Shown piece after piece: positions 23,515-33,202 of a stretch of DNA of 64,000 nt (positions are counted from its first letter, which is position 1; the number at the start of each line of letters is the position of its first letter). Both the position numbers and the translations under genes were made by a program. The notes under the pieces were generated by a model. The model ran no database searches, was not told the origin of the DNA, and worked only from the letters and a program-made list of their open reading frames with translations. Source of the DNA: Commensalibacter nepenthis (GTDB taxonomy: Bacteria > Pseudomonadota > Alphaproteobacteria > Acetobacterales > Acetobacteraceae); NCBI RefSeq assembly GCF_029953305.1, contig NZ_JASBAN010000001.1, positions 2,260,014-2,324,013 on the forward strand, written 5' to 3'.

Positions 23515-24309
23515 TTAATTGTTGTTCAGTAAATTAACCACTTGTTGTTTTAACCTTGGATCACCCAGAGCTAAAACGGTTTCTTTACTATGTAAATTTA
23601 AAGCATTTCCTTGCCAATCCGTAATGCAGCCGCCGGCACCTTCGATAATTGGAACCAAGGCCGCCCAATCCCATATTTTATTGCCGCACTCTATAATTAA
23701 ATCTAGCTGACCCAATGCTAATAACCCATAGGCATAACAATCTCCGCCCCAACTAACGCGTTTCACTTTATTATATACTTGCTTCCAATTCGTATCAGCA
23801 GCACTTTCTAAGATTTCGGGAGCAGTGCAAGAGGCTTCTGCAAAACGAAGTTCAGAGCAAGACCTTGTGCCAATTTTCCCACCTAATTGTGAAATAAATT
23901 GCGACGGTTGTCCTTGCACTCCAATCCAGCGTTCATTGGTTATTGGTTGATCGATAATCCCTAAAACAGGTTGTCCTTCGTATAATAAGGCAATCAAGAT
24001 ACCAAAGAGAGGGCGTCCTGTAATAAAAGCACGTGTACCATCAATAGGATCAACAACCCATTGGAATTTAGAATCTGTCTTATTGATTCCATATTCTTCG
24101 CCAATAATCCCAAATTCAGGCGTTTCTTTTTGTAAGATAGAGCGAATGGCTTGTTCTGATTCGCGATCAGCTTGCGTTACTGGGGATTCATCTGATTTGA
24201 CATCAGCATGTAACGAAGATTGCCTAAAGTAAGGTCTTACGACTTTACCTGCAGCTTGCACAGCTTCTTGAGCAATTTGTAAATAAGAATCTAATTGAAG
24301 TTTTGTCAT
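23515..24309 (-). CDS. hisN: Histidinol-phosphatase, inositol monophosphatase family
   Basis: 264 residues of the inositol-monophosphatase fold. Metal-binding motifs are GEEYG (residues 88-92), VDPIDGTRAFITG and WDWAALVPIIEGAGG. The GTRAFI sequence and overall length fit the HisN subgroup, which dephosphorylates histidinol phosphate in histidine synthesis in alphaproteobacteria; other family members act on inositol or PAP, so the substrate is inferred. It follows the cytochrome gene by 4 bases and precedes serA. Cytoplasmic, magnesium-dependent. Confidence 0.8.
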   Translation of the reverse strand: MTKLQLDSYLQIAQEAVQAAGKVVRPYFRQSSLHADVKSDESPVTQADRESEQAIRSILQKETPEFGIIGEEYGINKTDSKFQWVVDPIDGTRAFITGRPLFGILIALLYEGQPVLGIIDQPITNERWIGVQGQPSQFISQLGGKIGTRSCSELRFAEASCTAPEILESAADTNWKQVYNKVKRVSWGGDCYAYGLLALGQLDLIIECGNKIWDWAALVPIIEGAGGCITDWQGNALNLHSKETVLALGDPRLKQQVVNLLNNN

Positions 24310-24313
24310 AAAA

Positions 24314-25192
24314 TTAATGTTTATCCTGTGGTGAAAGGGAATAAAGGTACAGAATAATGTTTTTTCTTATATCAGCGGAACTGACACCCTTATAATTCAT
24401 TTTATTTCCAGGAGCCCATTGCTGAGGATTCTCTATCCATTGATCTAAATTGCTTTCAGTCCAATTCATTTTCTTAATTTTTAAGGCTCCAGAATAAGTA
24501 TAATTTGATTGTGAAGCAATTGGTTTATTCACAATATTATATAAATTTGGTCCTAATTTTGTATTTCCTTCAATTGTATCGCTATGACAAACGGCACAAT
24601 ATTGCTGATACTCTTCTTTTCCTTGTGAAAGATTAGATTGTTTTTCAAAAACAGATCCCTGATGTTTTTCTAGTAAGGGAATATTTTTCTTTTCAGTCAT
24701 CGGAGCCGATGCTGTAGGAGAAATTGATTTAAGATAAGCAATAATATCAATTCGATCTTGTTGAGACGGAACACCAGGATAAGCCATAATGGTATCGGAC
24801 GCGAAATTCATTGGATGAGCCAACCATATATTTAAATTTTTAACGTCCCAAGTTTCTTTATTATGTTTTTTTAAACTACCAGAATAATTAAAATTAGGTT
24901 TGGAAGCAATTTGATGACCCATAATATTATACAAATTCGGTCCTATCTTATTGATCCCATCTTGATTAAATGTATGGCATAAACTACATTGTTGCGCTGC
25001 CAACTCTTTCCCTTTGGATATATCAGCAGAGGTTAGGTCAATCGATTTATTTTGATCATCATTGGTTGCAAAAATAGATTTTATTGGGGTTTGATTTTGA
25101 ATAATAACCGATCCAATTCCCCAAGAAGCCGCAAGAACGCAGACTGAAAACAAGCCTGCTACTGCTAATCTATTCCAATCAAAACTATCCAT
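24314..25192 (-). CDS. Membrane-anchored dihaem cytochrome c
   Basis: 292 residues. An N-terminal hydrophobic helix (LAVAGLFSVCVLAASWGIGSV) probably anchors the protein with its bulk in the periplasm. Two similar cytochrome c domains follow, with haem sites CSLCH (about 72-76) and CAVCH (about 199-203), each followed by GPNLYNI and a candidate Met ligand (MAYPGV, MNYKGV). The tandem domains look like an internal duplication of a CycM-type cytochrome. It would pass electrons in the respiratory chain; partners are not identified. First gene of the minus-strand cyc-hisN-serA group. Confidence 0.85.
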   Translation of the reverse strand: MDSFDWNRLAVAGLFSVCVLAASWGIGSVIIQNQTPIKSIFATNDDQNKSIDLTSADISKGKELAAQQCSLCHTFNQDGINKIGPNLYNIMGHQIASKPNFNYSGSLKKHNKETWDVKNLNIWLAHPMNFASDTIMAYPGVPSQQDRIDIIAYLKSISPTASAPMTEKKNIPLLEKHQGSVFEKQSNLSQGKEEYQQYCAVCHSDTIEGNTKLGPNLYNIVNKPIASQSNYTYSGALKIKKMNWTESNLDQWIENPQQWAPGNKMNYKGVSSADIRKNIILYLYSLSPQDKH

Positions 25193-25327
25193 TTTGAATA
25201 TTTTTCTTCACAATTTAAAATGAACTAAACAATCCTTATTTGTTTATAGAATAAAGATACGTTATCAGCTATAAAAGAAAAGCAAAAAAAACGATCTAAA
25301 TGATTTTAAATTGAGAACCACAGTCAA

Positions 25328-26059
25328 ATGAATGCGTTAATTATCATTCCAGCACGCCTTGCCGCCACACGATTGCCCAATAAACCTTTGGCGGATATTC
25401 ATGGAAAACCCATGATTGTGCGTGTTATGGAACAAGCACAAAAAGCCAAGATTGGTCCTGTTATTGTGGCTTCGGGTGATATGGAAATTACAGAAGCGGT
25501 CAAAAAAGCAGGGGGGACAGCAATTGATACTGACCCAAACCTACCTTCTGGTTCTGATCGCGTTCATCAAGCATTTTTGCAAGTTAAAAACCATCAAGAT
25601 TTTGATGTTATTATTAATTTACAAGGGGACTTACCTCTGATTAATCCCAAAGATGTAAGGCGATCTTTGTTACCCCTAGCAGATCAATCTGTGGATATAG
25701 CAACGTTAATTGCACCCGTAAAAACAGAATTTGAACGCAATGCGCTTTCGGTTGTTAAAGTTGCTTGTAATTTTCAAGAAAAAACAGAAATAGCAAAGGC
25801 TTTATATTTCTCAAGATGTCCTATTCCATACGGAGATGGTCCTTTATGGCATCATGTTGGGATTTATGCCTATCGTAAAATAGCATTGGAACGATTTATT
25901 TCCCTACCCACATCTTATTTAGAAAATAGAGAGAAACTCGAACAATTAAGAGCATTAGAAGCTGGAATGACCATTGGCTGTGCAACCATTGAGGCTGCAC
26001 CCTTTGGTGTCGATACGCCAGAAGACTTGGAAAATGTCAAAAGAATAGTAAAAGGTTAA
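25328..26059 (+). CDS. kdsB: 3-deoxy-manno-octulosonate cytidylyltransferase
   Basis: 243 residues. It activates Kdo with CTP to CMP-Kdo for lipid A core synthesis. The N-terminus IIIPARLAATRLPNKPLADI is the CTP-binding signature of KdsB, followed by VIVASGD, LPSGSDRVHQAF, VIINLQGDLPLI and the C-terminal FGVDTPEDLENV. It is the first gene of a tight plus-strand group with pheA (3-base gap). It reads divergently from the cytochrome gene across a 135-base spacer. Cytoplasmic. All expected motifs are present. Confidence 0.95.
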   Translation: MNALIIIPARLAATRLPNKPLADIHGKPMIVRVMEQAQKAKIGPVIVASGDMEITEAVKKAGGTAIDTDPNLPSGSDRVHQAFLQVKNHQDFDVIINLQGDLPLINPKDVRRSLLPLADQSVDIATLIAPVKTEFERNALSVVKVACNFQEKTEIAKALYFSRCPIPYGDGPLWHHVGIYAYRKIALERFISLPTSYLENREKLEQLRALEAGMTIGCATIEAAPFGVDTPEDLENVKRIVKG

Positions 26060-26062
26060 CAA

Positions 26063-26911
26063 ATGACACAAACAAAAATTATTGCATTCCAAGGAAGACC
26101 TGGTGCGTATTCTGATCTTGCATGCCGTCAAGCACGCCCAGGTTGGACAACATTACCTTGCGAAGATTTCTATTCAACGATCAAAGCGGTGCAAACAGGT
26201 GAGGCCGATCAAGCCATGTTGCCTTGCGAAAATAATCTGGTAGGGCGTGTCCCTGATATTCATACGTTATTACCCTCATCGGGTTTATTCATTGTTGGCG
26301 AACATTTTCAACGTGTAGAACATTGTCTTATTGGTATCAAAGGGGCGAAAATATCAGATATCAAACGTTTGCACACGCACCCAGTAGCCATGGGGCAGGT
26401 TTCTAAATTAATCCAATCCCTGCATATTGAACCGATTATTGAATTTGATACAGCTGGTTCTACTGAAATTATTGCCAAATTAAATAATAAAGAGGATGCT
26501 GCCATTGCTTCTTCTTTAGCAGCAGAATTAAATAAATTGGAAATCTTACAACATAATGTTGAGGATAAATCCTATAATACGACCCGTTTTTATATTGTTG
26601 CGCAGGAAAAGGAAATTCCTGCAATCGAAGAACCCAATATCCTCACAACATTGTTATTTAAAACAAAGAATATTCCTGCCGCTTTATACAAAGCCTTGGG
26701 TGGGTTTGCGACCAATAACATCAATATGACACGATTAGAAAGCTGTATGGCTGATGGTAATTTTATAGCCACGAAATTTTTAGTTGATGTTGATGGACAT
26801 ATGGAGGAAGCTGGTTTAAAACGTGCAATCAATGAGTTGCGTTTTTATGCAGAAGAATGTGTTATTCTTGGCGTATATCCAGCGTCACCTTACCGTCAAT
26901 CAAAACAATAA
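26063..26911 (+). CDS. pheA: Prephenate dehydratase
   Basis: 282 residues, a monofunctional enzyme without the chorismate mutase domain. It converts prephenate to phenylpyruvate in phenylalanine synthesis. The catalytic domain starts IIAFQGRPGAYSDLACRQ, with LPCENNLVGRVPDIH, and contains the conserved T-R-F segment in YNTTRFYIVAQ. The C-terminal ACT domain (about 190-275; LLFKTKNIPAALYKALGGF...LESCM) normally binds phenylalanine for feedback inhibition. The gene lies 3 bases after kdsB and shares its transcript. Confidence 0.95.
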   Translation: MTQTKIIAFQGRPGAYSDLACRQARPGWTTLPCEDFYSTIKAVQTGEADQAMLPCENNLVGRVPDIHTLLPSSGLFIVGEHFQRVEHCLIGIKGAKISDIKRLHTHPVAMGQVSKLIQSLHIEPIIEFDTAGSTEIIAKLNNKEDAAIASSLAAELNKLEILQHNVEDKSYNTTRFYIVAQEKEIPAIEEPNILTTLLFKTKNIPAALYKALGGFATNNINMTRLESCMADGNFIATKFLVDVDGHMEEAGLKRAINELRFYAEECVILGVYPASPYRQSKQ

Positions 26912-26959
26912 TTTTTTTATGATATAAATTACAAAGTGAATATATAAAGGATTGCTTCC

Positions 26960-27850
26960 ATGACAAATATTTGGTTAGAGGGCTCATTAACAGCATTGAT
27001 TACTCCTATGAATCTTGACGGTTCATTGGATTTCAAAGCATTTGAAAAATTTGTTGATTGGCAAATTCAAGAGGGAACTTCTGCGTTAATACCTGTTGGC
27101 ACAACAGGTGAAAGCCCGACGTTGTCTCATGAAGAACATAAAAAAATTGTTGAAATAACGGTCAAAGTTTCTGGAGGACGCGTTCCTGTTTTGGCTGGTG
27201 CTGGATCAAATTGTACTGATGAAGCGATTGAAATGGCTCAATTTGCCAAAGCAATCGGTGCAGATGCTGCATTGGTGGTAACACCTTATTATAATAAACC
27301 CACACAAGAAGGGTTATTTTTACATTATACAGCGATTGCAAACGCTGCTGAATTTCCGATTTATATCTATAATATTCCTGGACGTTCAGTTATTGATATG
27401 TCTGTTGAAACAATGGCGCGTTTGGCTGAAAATCCATATATCGTCGGCGTAAAAGATGCAACTGCGAATCTGGTTCGCCCTATCCAAGAACGCAGAGCGA
27501 TTAAAAAACCTTTCAACTTGCTTTCTGGTGAAGATGGAACCGCAGTATCTTATTTAGCTGCTGGTGGCAATGGATGTATCAGTGTAACCGCAAACGTGGC
27601 TCCTAAATTTTGTGCAGAAATGCATAAAGCATGGAAAAATGGGAATGTTGCTGAAGCAATTGCATTGCAAGATCGTTTGTCAGTTTTACATGATGCAATG
27701 TTCTGTGAAAGTAATCCTGCACCTGTGAAATATGCAGCCTCACTTTTAGGGTTAGCAAATGAAACCTGTCGACTTCCTTTGGCACCAATCACAGAATCTT
27801 CACGTGAAAAAGTGAACAAAGCATTAAAGATCGTTGGATTAATAGGTTAG
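26960..27850 (+). CDS. dapA: 4-hydroxy-tetrahydrodipicolinate synthase
   Basis: 296 residues, the usual length. It condenses pyruvate with aspartate semialdehyde on the route to lysine and diaminopimelate for peptidoglycan. Landmarks are [35 protein letters not shown], the catalytic tyrosine region YNIPGRSV and the Schiff-base lysine in [10 protein letters not shown]. It starts 48 bases after pheA with a purine-rich ribosome site (AAAGGA), and smpB follows 4 bases after its stop. Confidence 0.96.
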   Translation: MTNIWLEGSLTALITPMNLDGSLDFKAFEKFVDWQIQEGTSALIPVGTTGESPTLSHEEHKKIVEITVKVSGGRVPVLAGAGSNCTDEAIEMAQFAKAIGADAALVVTPYYNKPTQEGLFLHYTAIANAAEFPIYIYNIPGRSVIDMSVETMARLAENPYIVGVKDATANLVRPIQERRAIKKPFNLLSGEDGTAVSYLAAGGNGCISVTANVAPKFCAEMHKAWKNGNVAEAIALQDRLSVLHDAMFCESNPAPVKYAASLLGLANETCRLPLAPITESSREKVNKALKIVGLIG

Positions 27851-27854
27851 ATTT

Positions 27855-28337
27855 ATGGCAGAGAAAAAAAAGAATAATTTAATTTCTTTTGGAAATGTTG
27901 CGAAAAACCGCAAAGCCACTTTCAATTATTCAATTATTGAAAAAATTGAAGCTGGCATCATGCTCAAAGGACCAGAGGTTAAGAGTTTACGACATGGTCG
28001 GGCAACCATTAACGAATCCTTTGCGGGTGAGAGAGATGGGGAAATTTGGTTATTCAATAGCTATATCCCTGAATATCAAGGGGGTGTTTTTTCTAAATTT
28101 GATCCCAGAGCTCCTAGAAAATTATTATTACATCAAAAACAAATTAATAAATTGCTAGGAGCAATTACCAGAGAAGGGATGACATTGGTTCCATTAGATA
28201 TTTTCTTTAACTCCAGAGGAATAGCAAAAGTTTCTTTGGGTTTAGGTCAAGGAAAAAAGAAAACAGATAAACGCCAAGCCATTGCCGATCGCGATTGGAA
28301 AAGAGACAAAGCAAGATTATTGAGAAATAAAATATAA
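27855..28337 (+). CDS. smpB: SsrA-binding protein SmpB
   Basis: 160 residues. It binds tmRNA and delivers it to stalled ribosomes for trans-translation. The typical sequence is seen throughout: [52 protein letters not shown], and the basic C-terminal tail [26 protein letters not shown], which enters the decoding centre. Adjacent dapA-smpB is common in alphaproteobacteria. Cytoplasmic. The 187-base gap before ackA holds no gene. Confidence 0.96.
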   Translation: MAEKKKNNLISFGNVAKNRKATFNYSIIEKIEAGIMLKGPEVKSLRHGRATINESFAGERDGEIWLFNSYIPEYQGGVFSKFDPRAPRKLLLHQKQINKLLGAITREGMTLVPLDIFFNSRGIAKVSLGLGQGKKKTDKRQAIADRDWKRDKARLLRNKI

Positions 28338-28426
28338 TTTCTCTAAGAAACTTTTGACAAAAATCAAATTAAGATCCATCATGAAATAGAGATCATAATA
28401 GAGAAAAAATGAGGAGTTTGACTATA

Positions 28427-28442
28427 TTATATTGCAATATAA
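28427..28442. promoter_or_regulatory. 16-bp perfect palindrome upstream of ackA, candidate operator
   Basis: TTATATTGCAATATAA is a perfect 16-bp inverted repeat 82 bases before the ackA start, just after a possible -35 box (TTGACT at 28,418). A copy with one change, TTATGTTGCAATATAA, lies at 32,581-32,596 before a minus-strand gene on the other side of ackA-xfp. The repeated symmetric site suggests a dimeric repressor or activator; which one is unknown. Confidence 0.4.
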
Positions 28443-28524
28443 AATAAGTTCAGACTCTTAAAATAATCTTCTGTTATTGAGCATACTCTAGATATCATAG
28501 ATTTTTCTAGTAAGGTTTTTGTGA

Positions 28525-29736
28525 ATGGCAGACTCAGTCTTAATTATTAATGCAGGTTCATCTAGTCTTAAATTTTCTTTATATCGTGAAGATACAGATA
28601 AACAATTTGTAAATAGCGTTAATGGATTATTAGAGGGAATAGGAACCAAACCTCATCTTATAATAAAAAATAATAACAAAGAGGTTCTTTTTGAAAAAAA
28701 TTGGACAGATCCTGAATTATTTAAGCCTTCCGCCAGAGACACACTTTTCGATGAAACAATTGAATGGTTATTTAATCACCTTGGGGATGATCGGATTATC
28801 GGTACAGGTCATCGTTTTGTACATGGTGGGGCAAAATATTCAGCACCCGCTTTGGCAGATGACAAAGTATATGAAGATTTGAAAGCATTGACCCCTTTTG
28901 TCCCTTTGCATCAACCAGGCAGTTTATCTCCATTAAAAATAATGTTGAATAAAAATCCTGAAATCCCACAAGTTGCATGTTTTGATACAGCGTTTCATTC
29001 TACAATGCCTGATTATGCCAAACGTTTTGCTTTACCAAGAAAATATTATGACGAAGGGGTAAGACGCTATGGTTTCCACGGTTTGTCTTATCAATATATC
29101 GTACATTATTTGCAAGAAACCAATTCACCACTAGCAACGGGAAAAGTTATTGTCGCCCATCTTGGAAATGGTGCCAGTGTTACAGCGATTAAGAATGGTA
29201 AATGTGCTGATACATCTATGAGTTTTACCCCATTAGATGGTTTGGTTATGGGAACACGCTGTGGGAAAATCGATGCTGCAATCATTTTATATATGTTGCA
29301 AGAAGAAAAACTTTCTCCCGATGAAATCCAAGATGTAATATGGAAAAAATCTGGGTTGTTAGGGGTTTCAGAACTTTCCAGCGATATGCGTGATATCATC
29401 CATGAAATAAAGACAAACGGTGCTAAAGCAGAATATGCTAAACAAGCACTGGATTTATTTACTTATCGACTAGTTGGCGAAATCGGTCGACTAATTGCCT
29501 CATTAAAAGGGGTCGATGGGATCATTTTTACAGCTGGTATTGGTGAACATTCTCCTTCATTACGACTTGAAGTCTGTAAAGCTTTGGAATGGTTAGGCGT
29601 TAGTATTGATAATCAAGCTAATGAATCTGGTGCTATAACCATCAGCAAACCAGAAAGTAAGATTTTGATACAAACTATTCCAACAAATGAAGAGTTTGTA
29701 ATGTTGAAAGATGTTTTAAAATTTACTGATAAATAA
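28525..29736 (+). CDS. ackA: Acetate kinase
   Basis: 403 residues, the usual length. It transfers phosphate from acetyl phosphate to ADP, giving acetate and ATP. Family motifs are VLIINAGSSSLKFSLY at the N-terminus, GHRFVHGG, VACFDTAFHSTMP, RRYGFHGLSY, IVAHLGNGASV, MGTRCGKID and FTAGIGEHS. It precedes phosphoketolase by 49 bases, so the pair can turn pentose or fructose phosphates into acetate with ATP gain. A palindromic candidate operator lies upstream. Cytoplasmic. Confidence 0.96.
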   Translation: MADSVLIINAGSSSLKFSLYREDTDKQFVNSVNGLLEGIGTKPHLIIKNNNKEVLFEKNWTDPELFKPSARDTLFDETIEWLFNHLGDDRIIGTGHRFVHGGAKYSAPALADDKVYEDLKALTPFVPLHQPGSLSPLKIMLNKNPEIPQVACFDTAFHSTMPDYAKRFALPRKYYDEGVRRYGFHGLSYQYIVHYLQETNSPLATGKVIVAHLGNGASVTAIKNGKCADTSMSFTPLDGLVMGTRCGKIDAAIILYMLQEEKLSPDEIQDVIWKKSGLLGVSELSSDMRDIIHEIKTNGAKAEYAKQALDLFTYRLVGEIGRLIASLKGVDGIIFTAGIGEHSPSLRLEVCKALEWLGVSIDNQANESGAITISKPESKILIQTIPTNEEFVMLKDVLKFTDK

Positions 29737-29785
29737 AGAGACTTTAAACAAACAAAATAAGCTAATTATGAAATAAGGACATCAA

Positions 29786-32140
29786 ATGACTAATAAATCT
29801 CCTCTATCTTCAAAAGAATTAGAACTATTCAATAAATGGTGGCACGCTGCTAATTATTTATCTGTTGGACAAATTTATTTAATGAAAAACCCTCTTTTGA
29901 GGGAACCGCTAAAATTAGAGCATACAAAGCCTCGTTTATTGGGGCATTGGGGAACCACCCCAGGTTTGAACTTTATTTATTTACATTTAAACCGCATCAT
30001 CAGAGAACGCGATTTAAATATTTTATATGTAGCAGGCCCTGGCCACGGAGCCCCAGGCGTCGTTGCTGCAACATATATCGAAGGAACTTATTCAGAGCTT
30101 TTTCCTGATATTACTGAAGATGAAGCTGGCATGCAAAAGCTGTTTAAACAGTTTTCTTTTCCAGGTGGTATTCCAAGTCATGCTGCACCTACTACTCCGG
30201 GGTCTATTCATGAAGGTGGTGAGCTCGGATATTCTTTATCTCACTCTTATGGCGCGATCTTTCATGATCCTGATTTAATTGTTGCTTGTGTGGTGGGGGA
30301 TGGTGAAGCTGAAACAGGGCCTTTGGCAGCTTCCTGGCACAGCAATAAATTCGTGAATCCAAAAACAGATGGTGCTGTTTTACCAATTTTGCATCTAAAT
30401 GGTTATAAAATTGCTAATCCAACGGTATTGGCGCGTATTTCTTCCGAAGAATTAACAAACCTAATGCGAGGTTACGGTCACGAGCCAATTTTTGTTGAAG
30501 GGCACGACCCCGATGAAATGCATCAAAAATTGGCTGTTGCTTTTGATGAAGCGTTTGATAAAATCAAACAAATTCAAAAAGATGCCAGAGAAAGTAATAA
30601 AACCGACCGTCCTGTATGGCCTATGATTGTATTACGCAGTCCAAAAGGATGGACATGTCCTAAAACGATTGAAGGACAAAAAGTTGAAGATTATTGGCGT
30701 GCTCACCAAGTGCCTTTCGGTGATTTAACAAAACCTGGTCATTTGGAATTACTTGAAAAATGGATGAAAAGTTATCATCCCGAAGAATTATTTGATGAAT
30801 CTGGTAAATTGCATCCTGAAATTGCTGCGTTAAATCCAGTTGGTAATAAACGAATGAGCGCGCTTCCTCAAAGTAACGGTGGTGCTATAAAACGTGCGTT
30901 GAAATTGCCAGATTTTACACAATATGGGTTTCCAGTCAGCTCACCTGGCAAAGATGAGGCGGAATCAACACGGTTATTAGGAAGCTATTTGCGTGATGTG
31001 GTAAAAGCCAATCGTGACAATTTCTTGGTCTTGTCTCCTGATGAAAATAACTCTAATCGTTTAAATAATGTTTTAGAAGTGACTGATCGCGCTTGGAATG
31101 CAAAGATTTATGATTTCGACGATCATTTAGCCCATTATGGTCAGGTTATGGAAATCTTGAGTGAGCATACAATCGAAGGGTGGTTAGAAGGCTTTTTGTT
31201 AACTGGTCGTCATGGCTTTTTCTCTTGTTATGAGGCATTCATTCACTTGGTTGATTCTATGGTTAATCAACATTCTAAATGGATCGCAGGCGCTAGAGAA
31301 GTGGACTGGCGCCGACCTATTGCTTCTTTGAATATTTTACTGACATCTCATGTATGGCGACAAGATCATAATGGATTTAGCCATCAGGATCCTGGTTTTA
31401 TCGATCATGTTGTTAGAAAACAACCTGAAATTAGTCGTATTTATTTGCCACCTGATGCAAATACATTATTATATGTAACCGATCATTGTTTACGCACAGC
31501 CAACAAAATTAACGTTATTGTCGCGGGAAAACAACCTCAGCCACAATGGCTCAGTATGGATGCAGCAATTAAACATTGTACCGAGGGAGTTGGTATTTGG
31601 GAGTGGGCTAGCAATGACAAAGGATATGAACCTGATGTTATTCTTGCTTGTGCTGGTGATGTTCCAACAATGGAAGCACTTGCTGCTGTTAAAATATTAC
31701 ATGAACATATGCCAGAGTTAAAAATCCGATTTGTGAATGTCGTGGATTTAATGACCTTGGCAGCAGATAAACAGCATCCTCACGGATTGTCCGATCATAT
31801 ATTTGATTCTCTTTTTACCCAAGATAAACCTGTAATTTTTGCATATCATGGTTATCCTCAATTAATTCACTCTTTAGTGTATAAGAGAAAGAATGCTAAG
31901 AATTTCCATGTCCATGGTTTTAGGGAAGAGGGAACGACAACTACACCATTTGATATGGTTGTTCTTAATAATCTTGATCGTTATAATTTAGCCGCTAATG
32001 TTGTAAACAGAACCTCTAAAAACAGTTCCAAAATAGCCTATGTAAATCAAATGGTTAGAGATAAATTGGTTGAACATAAACGATATATTCGTGAATATGG
32101 ACATGATATGCCTGAAATTCGCAATTGGACTTGGAAATAA
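29786..32140 (+). CDS. xfp: Xylulose-5-phosphate / fructose-6-phosphate phosphoketolase
   Basis: 784 residues, full length. This thiamine-diphosphate enzyme cleaves xylulose 5-phosphate (and often fructose 6-phosphate) with phosphate to acetyl phosphate and a triose or tetrose phosphate. Visible motifs are [38 protein letters not shown], the ThDP site [19 protein letters not shown], and [10 protein letters not shown] in the second domain. It is cotranscribed with ackA, which consumes the acetyl phosphate. This bypass is characteristic of acetic acid bacteria. A strong terminator follows. Confidence 0.96.
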   Translation: MTNKSPLSSKELELFNKWWHAANYLSVGQIYLMKNPLLREPLKLEHTKPRLLGHWGTTPGLNFIYLHLNRIIRERDLNILYVAGPGHGAPGVVAATYIEGTYSELFPDITEDEAGMQKLFKQFSFPGGIPSHAAPTTPGSIHEGGELGYSLSHSYGAIFHDPDLIVACVVGDGEAETGPLAASWHSNKFVNPKTDGAVLPILHLNGYKIANPTVLARISSEELTNLMRGYGHEPIFVEGHDPDEMHQKLAVAFDEAFDKIKQIQKDARESNKTDRPVWPMIVLRSPKGWTCPKTIEGQKVEDYWRAHQVPFGDLTKPGHLELLEKWMKSYHPEELFDESGKLHPEIAALNPVGNKRMSALPQSNGGAIKRALKLPDFTQYGFPVSSPGKDEAESTRLLGSYLRDVVKANRDNFLVLSPDENNSNRLNNVLEVTDRAWNAKIYDFDDHLAHYGQVMEILSEHTIEGWLEGFLLTGRHGFFSCYEAFIHLVDSMVNQHSKWIAGAREVDWRRPIASLNILLTSHVWRQDHNGFSHQDPGFIDHVVRKQPEISRIYLPPDANTLLYVTDHCLRTANKINVIVAGKQPQPQWLSMDAAIKHCTEGVGIWEWASNDKGYEPDVILACAGDVPTMEALAAVKILHEHMPELKIRFVNVVDLMTLAADKQHPHGLSDHIFDSLFTQDKPVIFAYHGYPQLIHSLVYKRKNAKNFHVHGFREEGTTTTPFDMVVLNNLDRYNLAANVVNRTSKNSSKIAYVNQMVRDKLVEHKRYIREYGHDMPEIRNWTWK

Positions 32141-32157
32141 TAAAGTAATATGATTAA

Positions 32158-32192
32158 AGGAGAGGGAGCAATCCCTCTCTTTCTAATTTTTA
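32158..32192 (+). terminator. xfp: Rho-independent terminator of ackA-xfp
   Basis: An 8-bp stem GAGAGGGA (32,160-32,167) closes on a GCAA tetraloop with TCCCTCTC, followed by TTTCTAATTTTT. It lies 18 bases after the phosphoketolase stop and reaches into the end of the convergent minus-strand gene. Confidence 0.8.
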
Positions 32193-32560
32193 AATGATAA
32201 GTTTTTACATTCGCGTCTAATAGCAGGTTCCGCTCTGTGACTACAGATATTTTGAACATCTGTTGTGCAAAATTCAATAGAATTTGCATATAAGTCTTTT
32301 AACATTGCAATATTAATATCTTGTTGAGTATCTGAATTATTTTGTTTCTTTCCAATTTGTTCTTTTAAACTGCGTAGCTTTTTTAAACTATCCATACATG
32401 TTTTGCTAATTGTATCTGGTTTAGAATTTAAAACTTTAAACATTAATTGCAAATGATTGTTCAAAAGAAACACTGCTTTTTTATCATTTGACTGAGCCAA
32501 AGCCGTATTTGTTAATATAAAAAAACACAAAAATACACCAAGCCAACTTCTTTTTTGCAT
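32183..32560 (-). CDS. Small secreted protein of unknown function
   Basis: 125 residues from the second of two adjacent ATGs, which has AGGATCT upstream; the first ATG at 32,563 is also possible. The signal peptide is WLGVFLCFFILTNTALAQS. The mature part is helical and charged, with four cysteines (TCMDSLKK, FCTTDVQNICSH, RRECKN) that could form two disulfides in the periplasm. No family was recognised. A palindrome shared with the ackA upstream region lies 20 bases before its start. It converges on xfp. Confidence 0.6.
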   Translation of the reverse strand: MQKRSWLGVFLCFFILTNTALAQSNDKKAVFLLNNHLQLMFKVLNSKPDTISKTCMDSLKKLRSLKEQIGKKQNNSDTQQDINIAMLKDLYANSIEFCTTDVQNICSHRAEPAIRRECKNLSFKN

Positions 32561-32580
32561 CATTTAGATCCTTATCATTT

Positions 32581-32596
32581 TTATGTTGCAATATAA
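32581..32596. promoter_or_regulatory. Second copy of the TTATATTGCAATATAA-type palindrome
   Basis: TTATGTTGCAATATAA differs in one base from the perfect palindrome at 28,427-28,442. It sits 20 bases upstream of the start of the minus-strand secreted-protein gene, where a regulator would overlap the promoter. Confidence 0.4.
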
Positions 32597-32747
32597 GAAT
32601 AAAAATCGAAAATTGTAACGGATTTATTATTCAATTTTTATAGAGAAGAAATTATCCTTATTTATTAGAAGCTTAAAACATATTTTTAATCTTTATACAA
32701 TTTATTCTATCACTATCCTTTTATCATACACAGGTTATTCCTCAAGT

Positions 32748-32769
32748 TTATCCCCGAATATGTGGATAA
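32748..32769. promoter_or_regulatory. DnaA-box pair in an AT-rich intergenic region
   Basis: TGTGGATAA at 32,761-32,769 is a perfect DnaA box (complement TTATCCACA). TTATCCCCG at 32,748-32,756 is a 7/9 match facing it, and the two could also pair as a 6-bp hairpin. The surrounding 329 bases (32,561-32,889) are AT-rich and hold no gene. It could be a regulatory DnaA site or part of an origin; a single perfect box is weak evidence for oriC. Confidence 0.35.
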
Positions 32770-32889
32770 GTTTTATTGATAGTTCATGTTCATAAAAAAG
32801 ACATAGAAGAATAAAAAATATTTTATCGATAAATTAATTATATGGTATCTTAATTTGTTATCAAAATTTGATTTGTAGTGGAGTGTAAA

Positions 32890-33144
32890 ATGTCTTTAAA
32901 TAATAAAAAAACTGTTCTTTTAGGAATTAAAACCTCATTACTTGGTTCATTATTTTTGCTTGCTGCATGTACGGGAACGGCGGGAACCCCTGTGCCTCCT
33001 GGCACAGAATCAAAAGCTGGATATGGAACAGCTTGTAAAGCTGGAGCTTATTCCTGTCATACGCCATATCCTGTTCCATTGGGATCACCTTGCAGCTGTC
33101 CTGGTTTGGGTGCTGCTTCTTATGGAAATGTTCACGCAAAATAA
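32890..33144 (+). CDS. Small Cys/Gly/Pro-rich lipoprotein
   Basis: 84 residues. The ATG at 32,890 has GTGGAG upstream; a GTG at 32,878 is less likely. A lipobox (LFLLAAC) at about residues 23-29 predicts lipidation at that Cys, so the mature protein is about 56 residues at an envelope membrane. It is rich in Gly, Pro and Ala with paired cysteines (TACKAGAYSCHTPYP, SPCSCPGLG) that may form disulfides or bind metal. No family was recognised. It stands alone before rarA. Confidence 0.6.
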   Translation: MSLNNKKTVLLGIKTSLLGSLFLLAACTGTAGTPVPPGTESKAGYGTACKAGAYSCHTPYPVPLGSPCSCPGLGAASYGNVHAK

Positions 33145-33202
33145 TCTATTTTGTCTATGAATCATTTATTTAATTTTATAACGAGAGCACGATAAACTAG
33201 AT

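Noticed and set aside
32748..32769. Chromosomal origin of replication
   Set aside because: Only one perfect DnaA box plus one partial; no cluster, and synteny suggests dnaA near the other end of the window. Kept only as a DnaA site.
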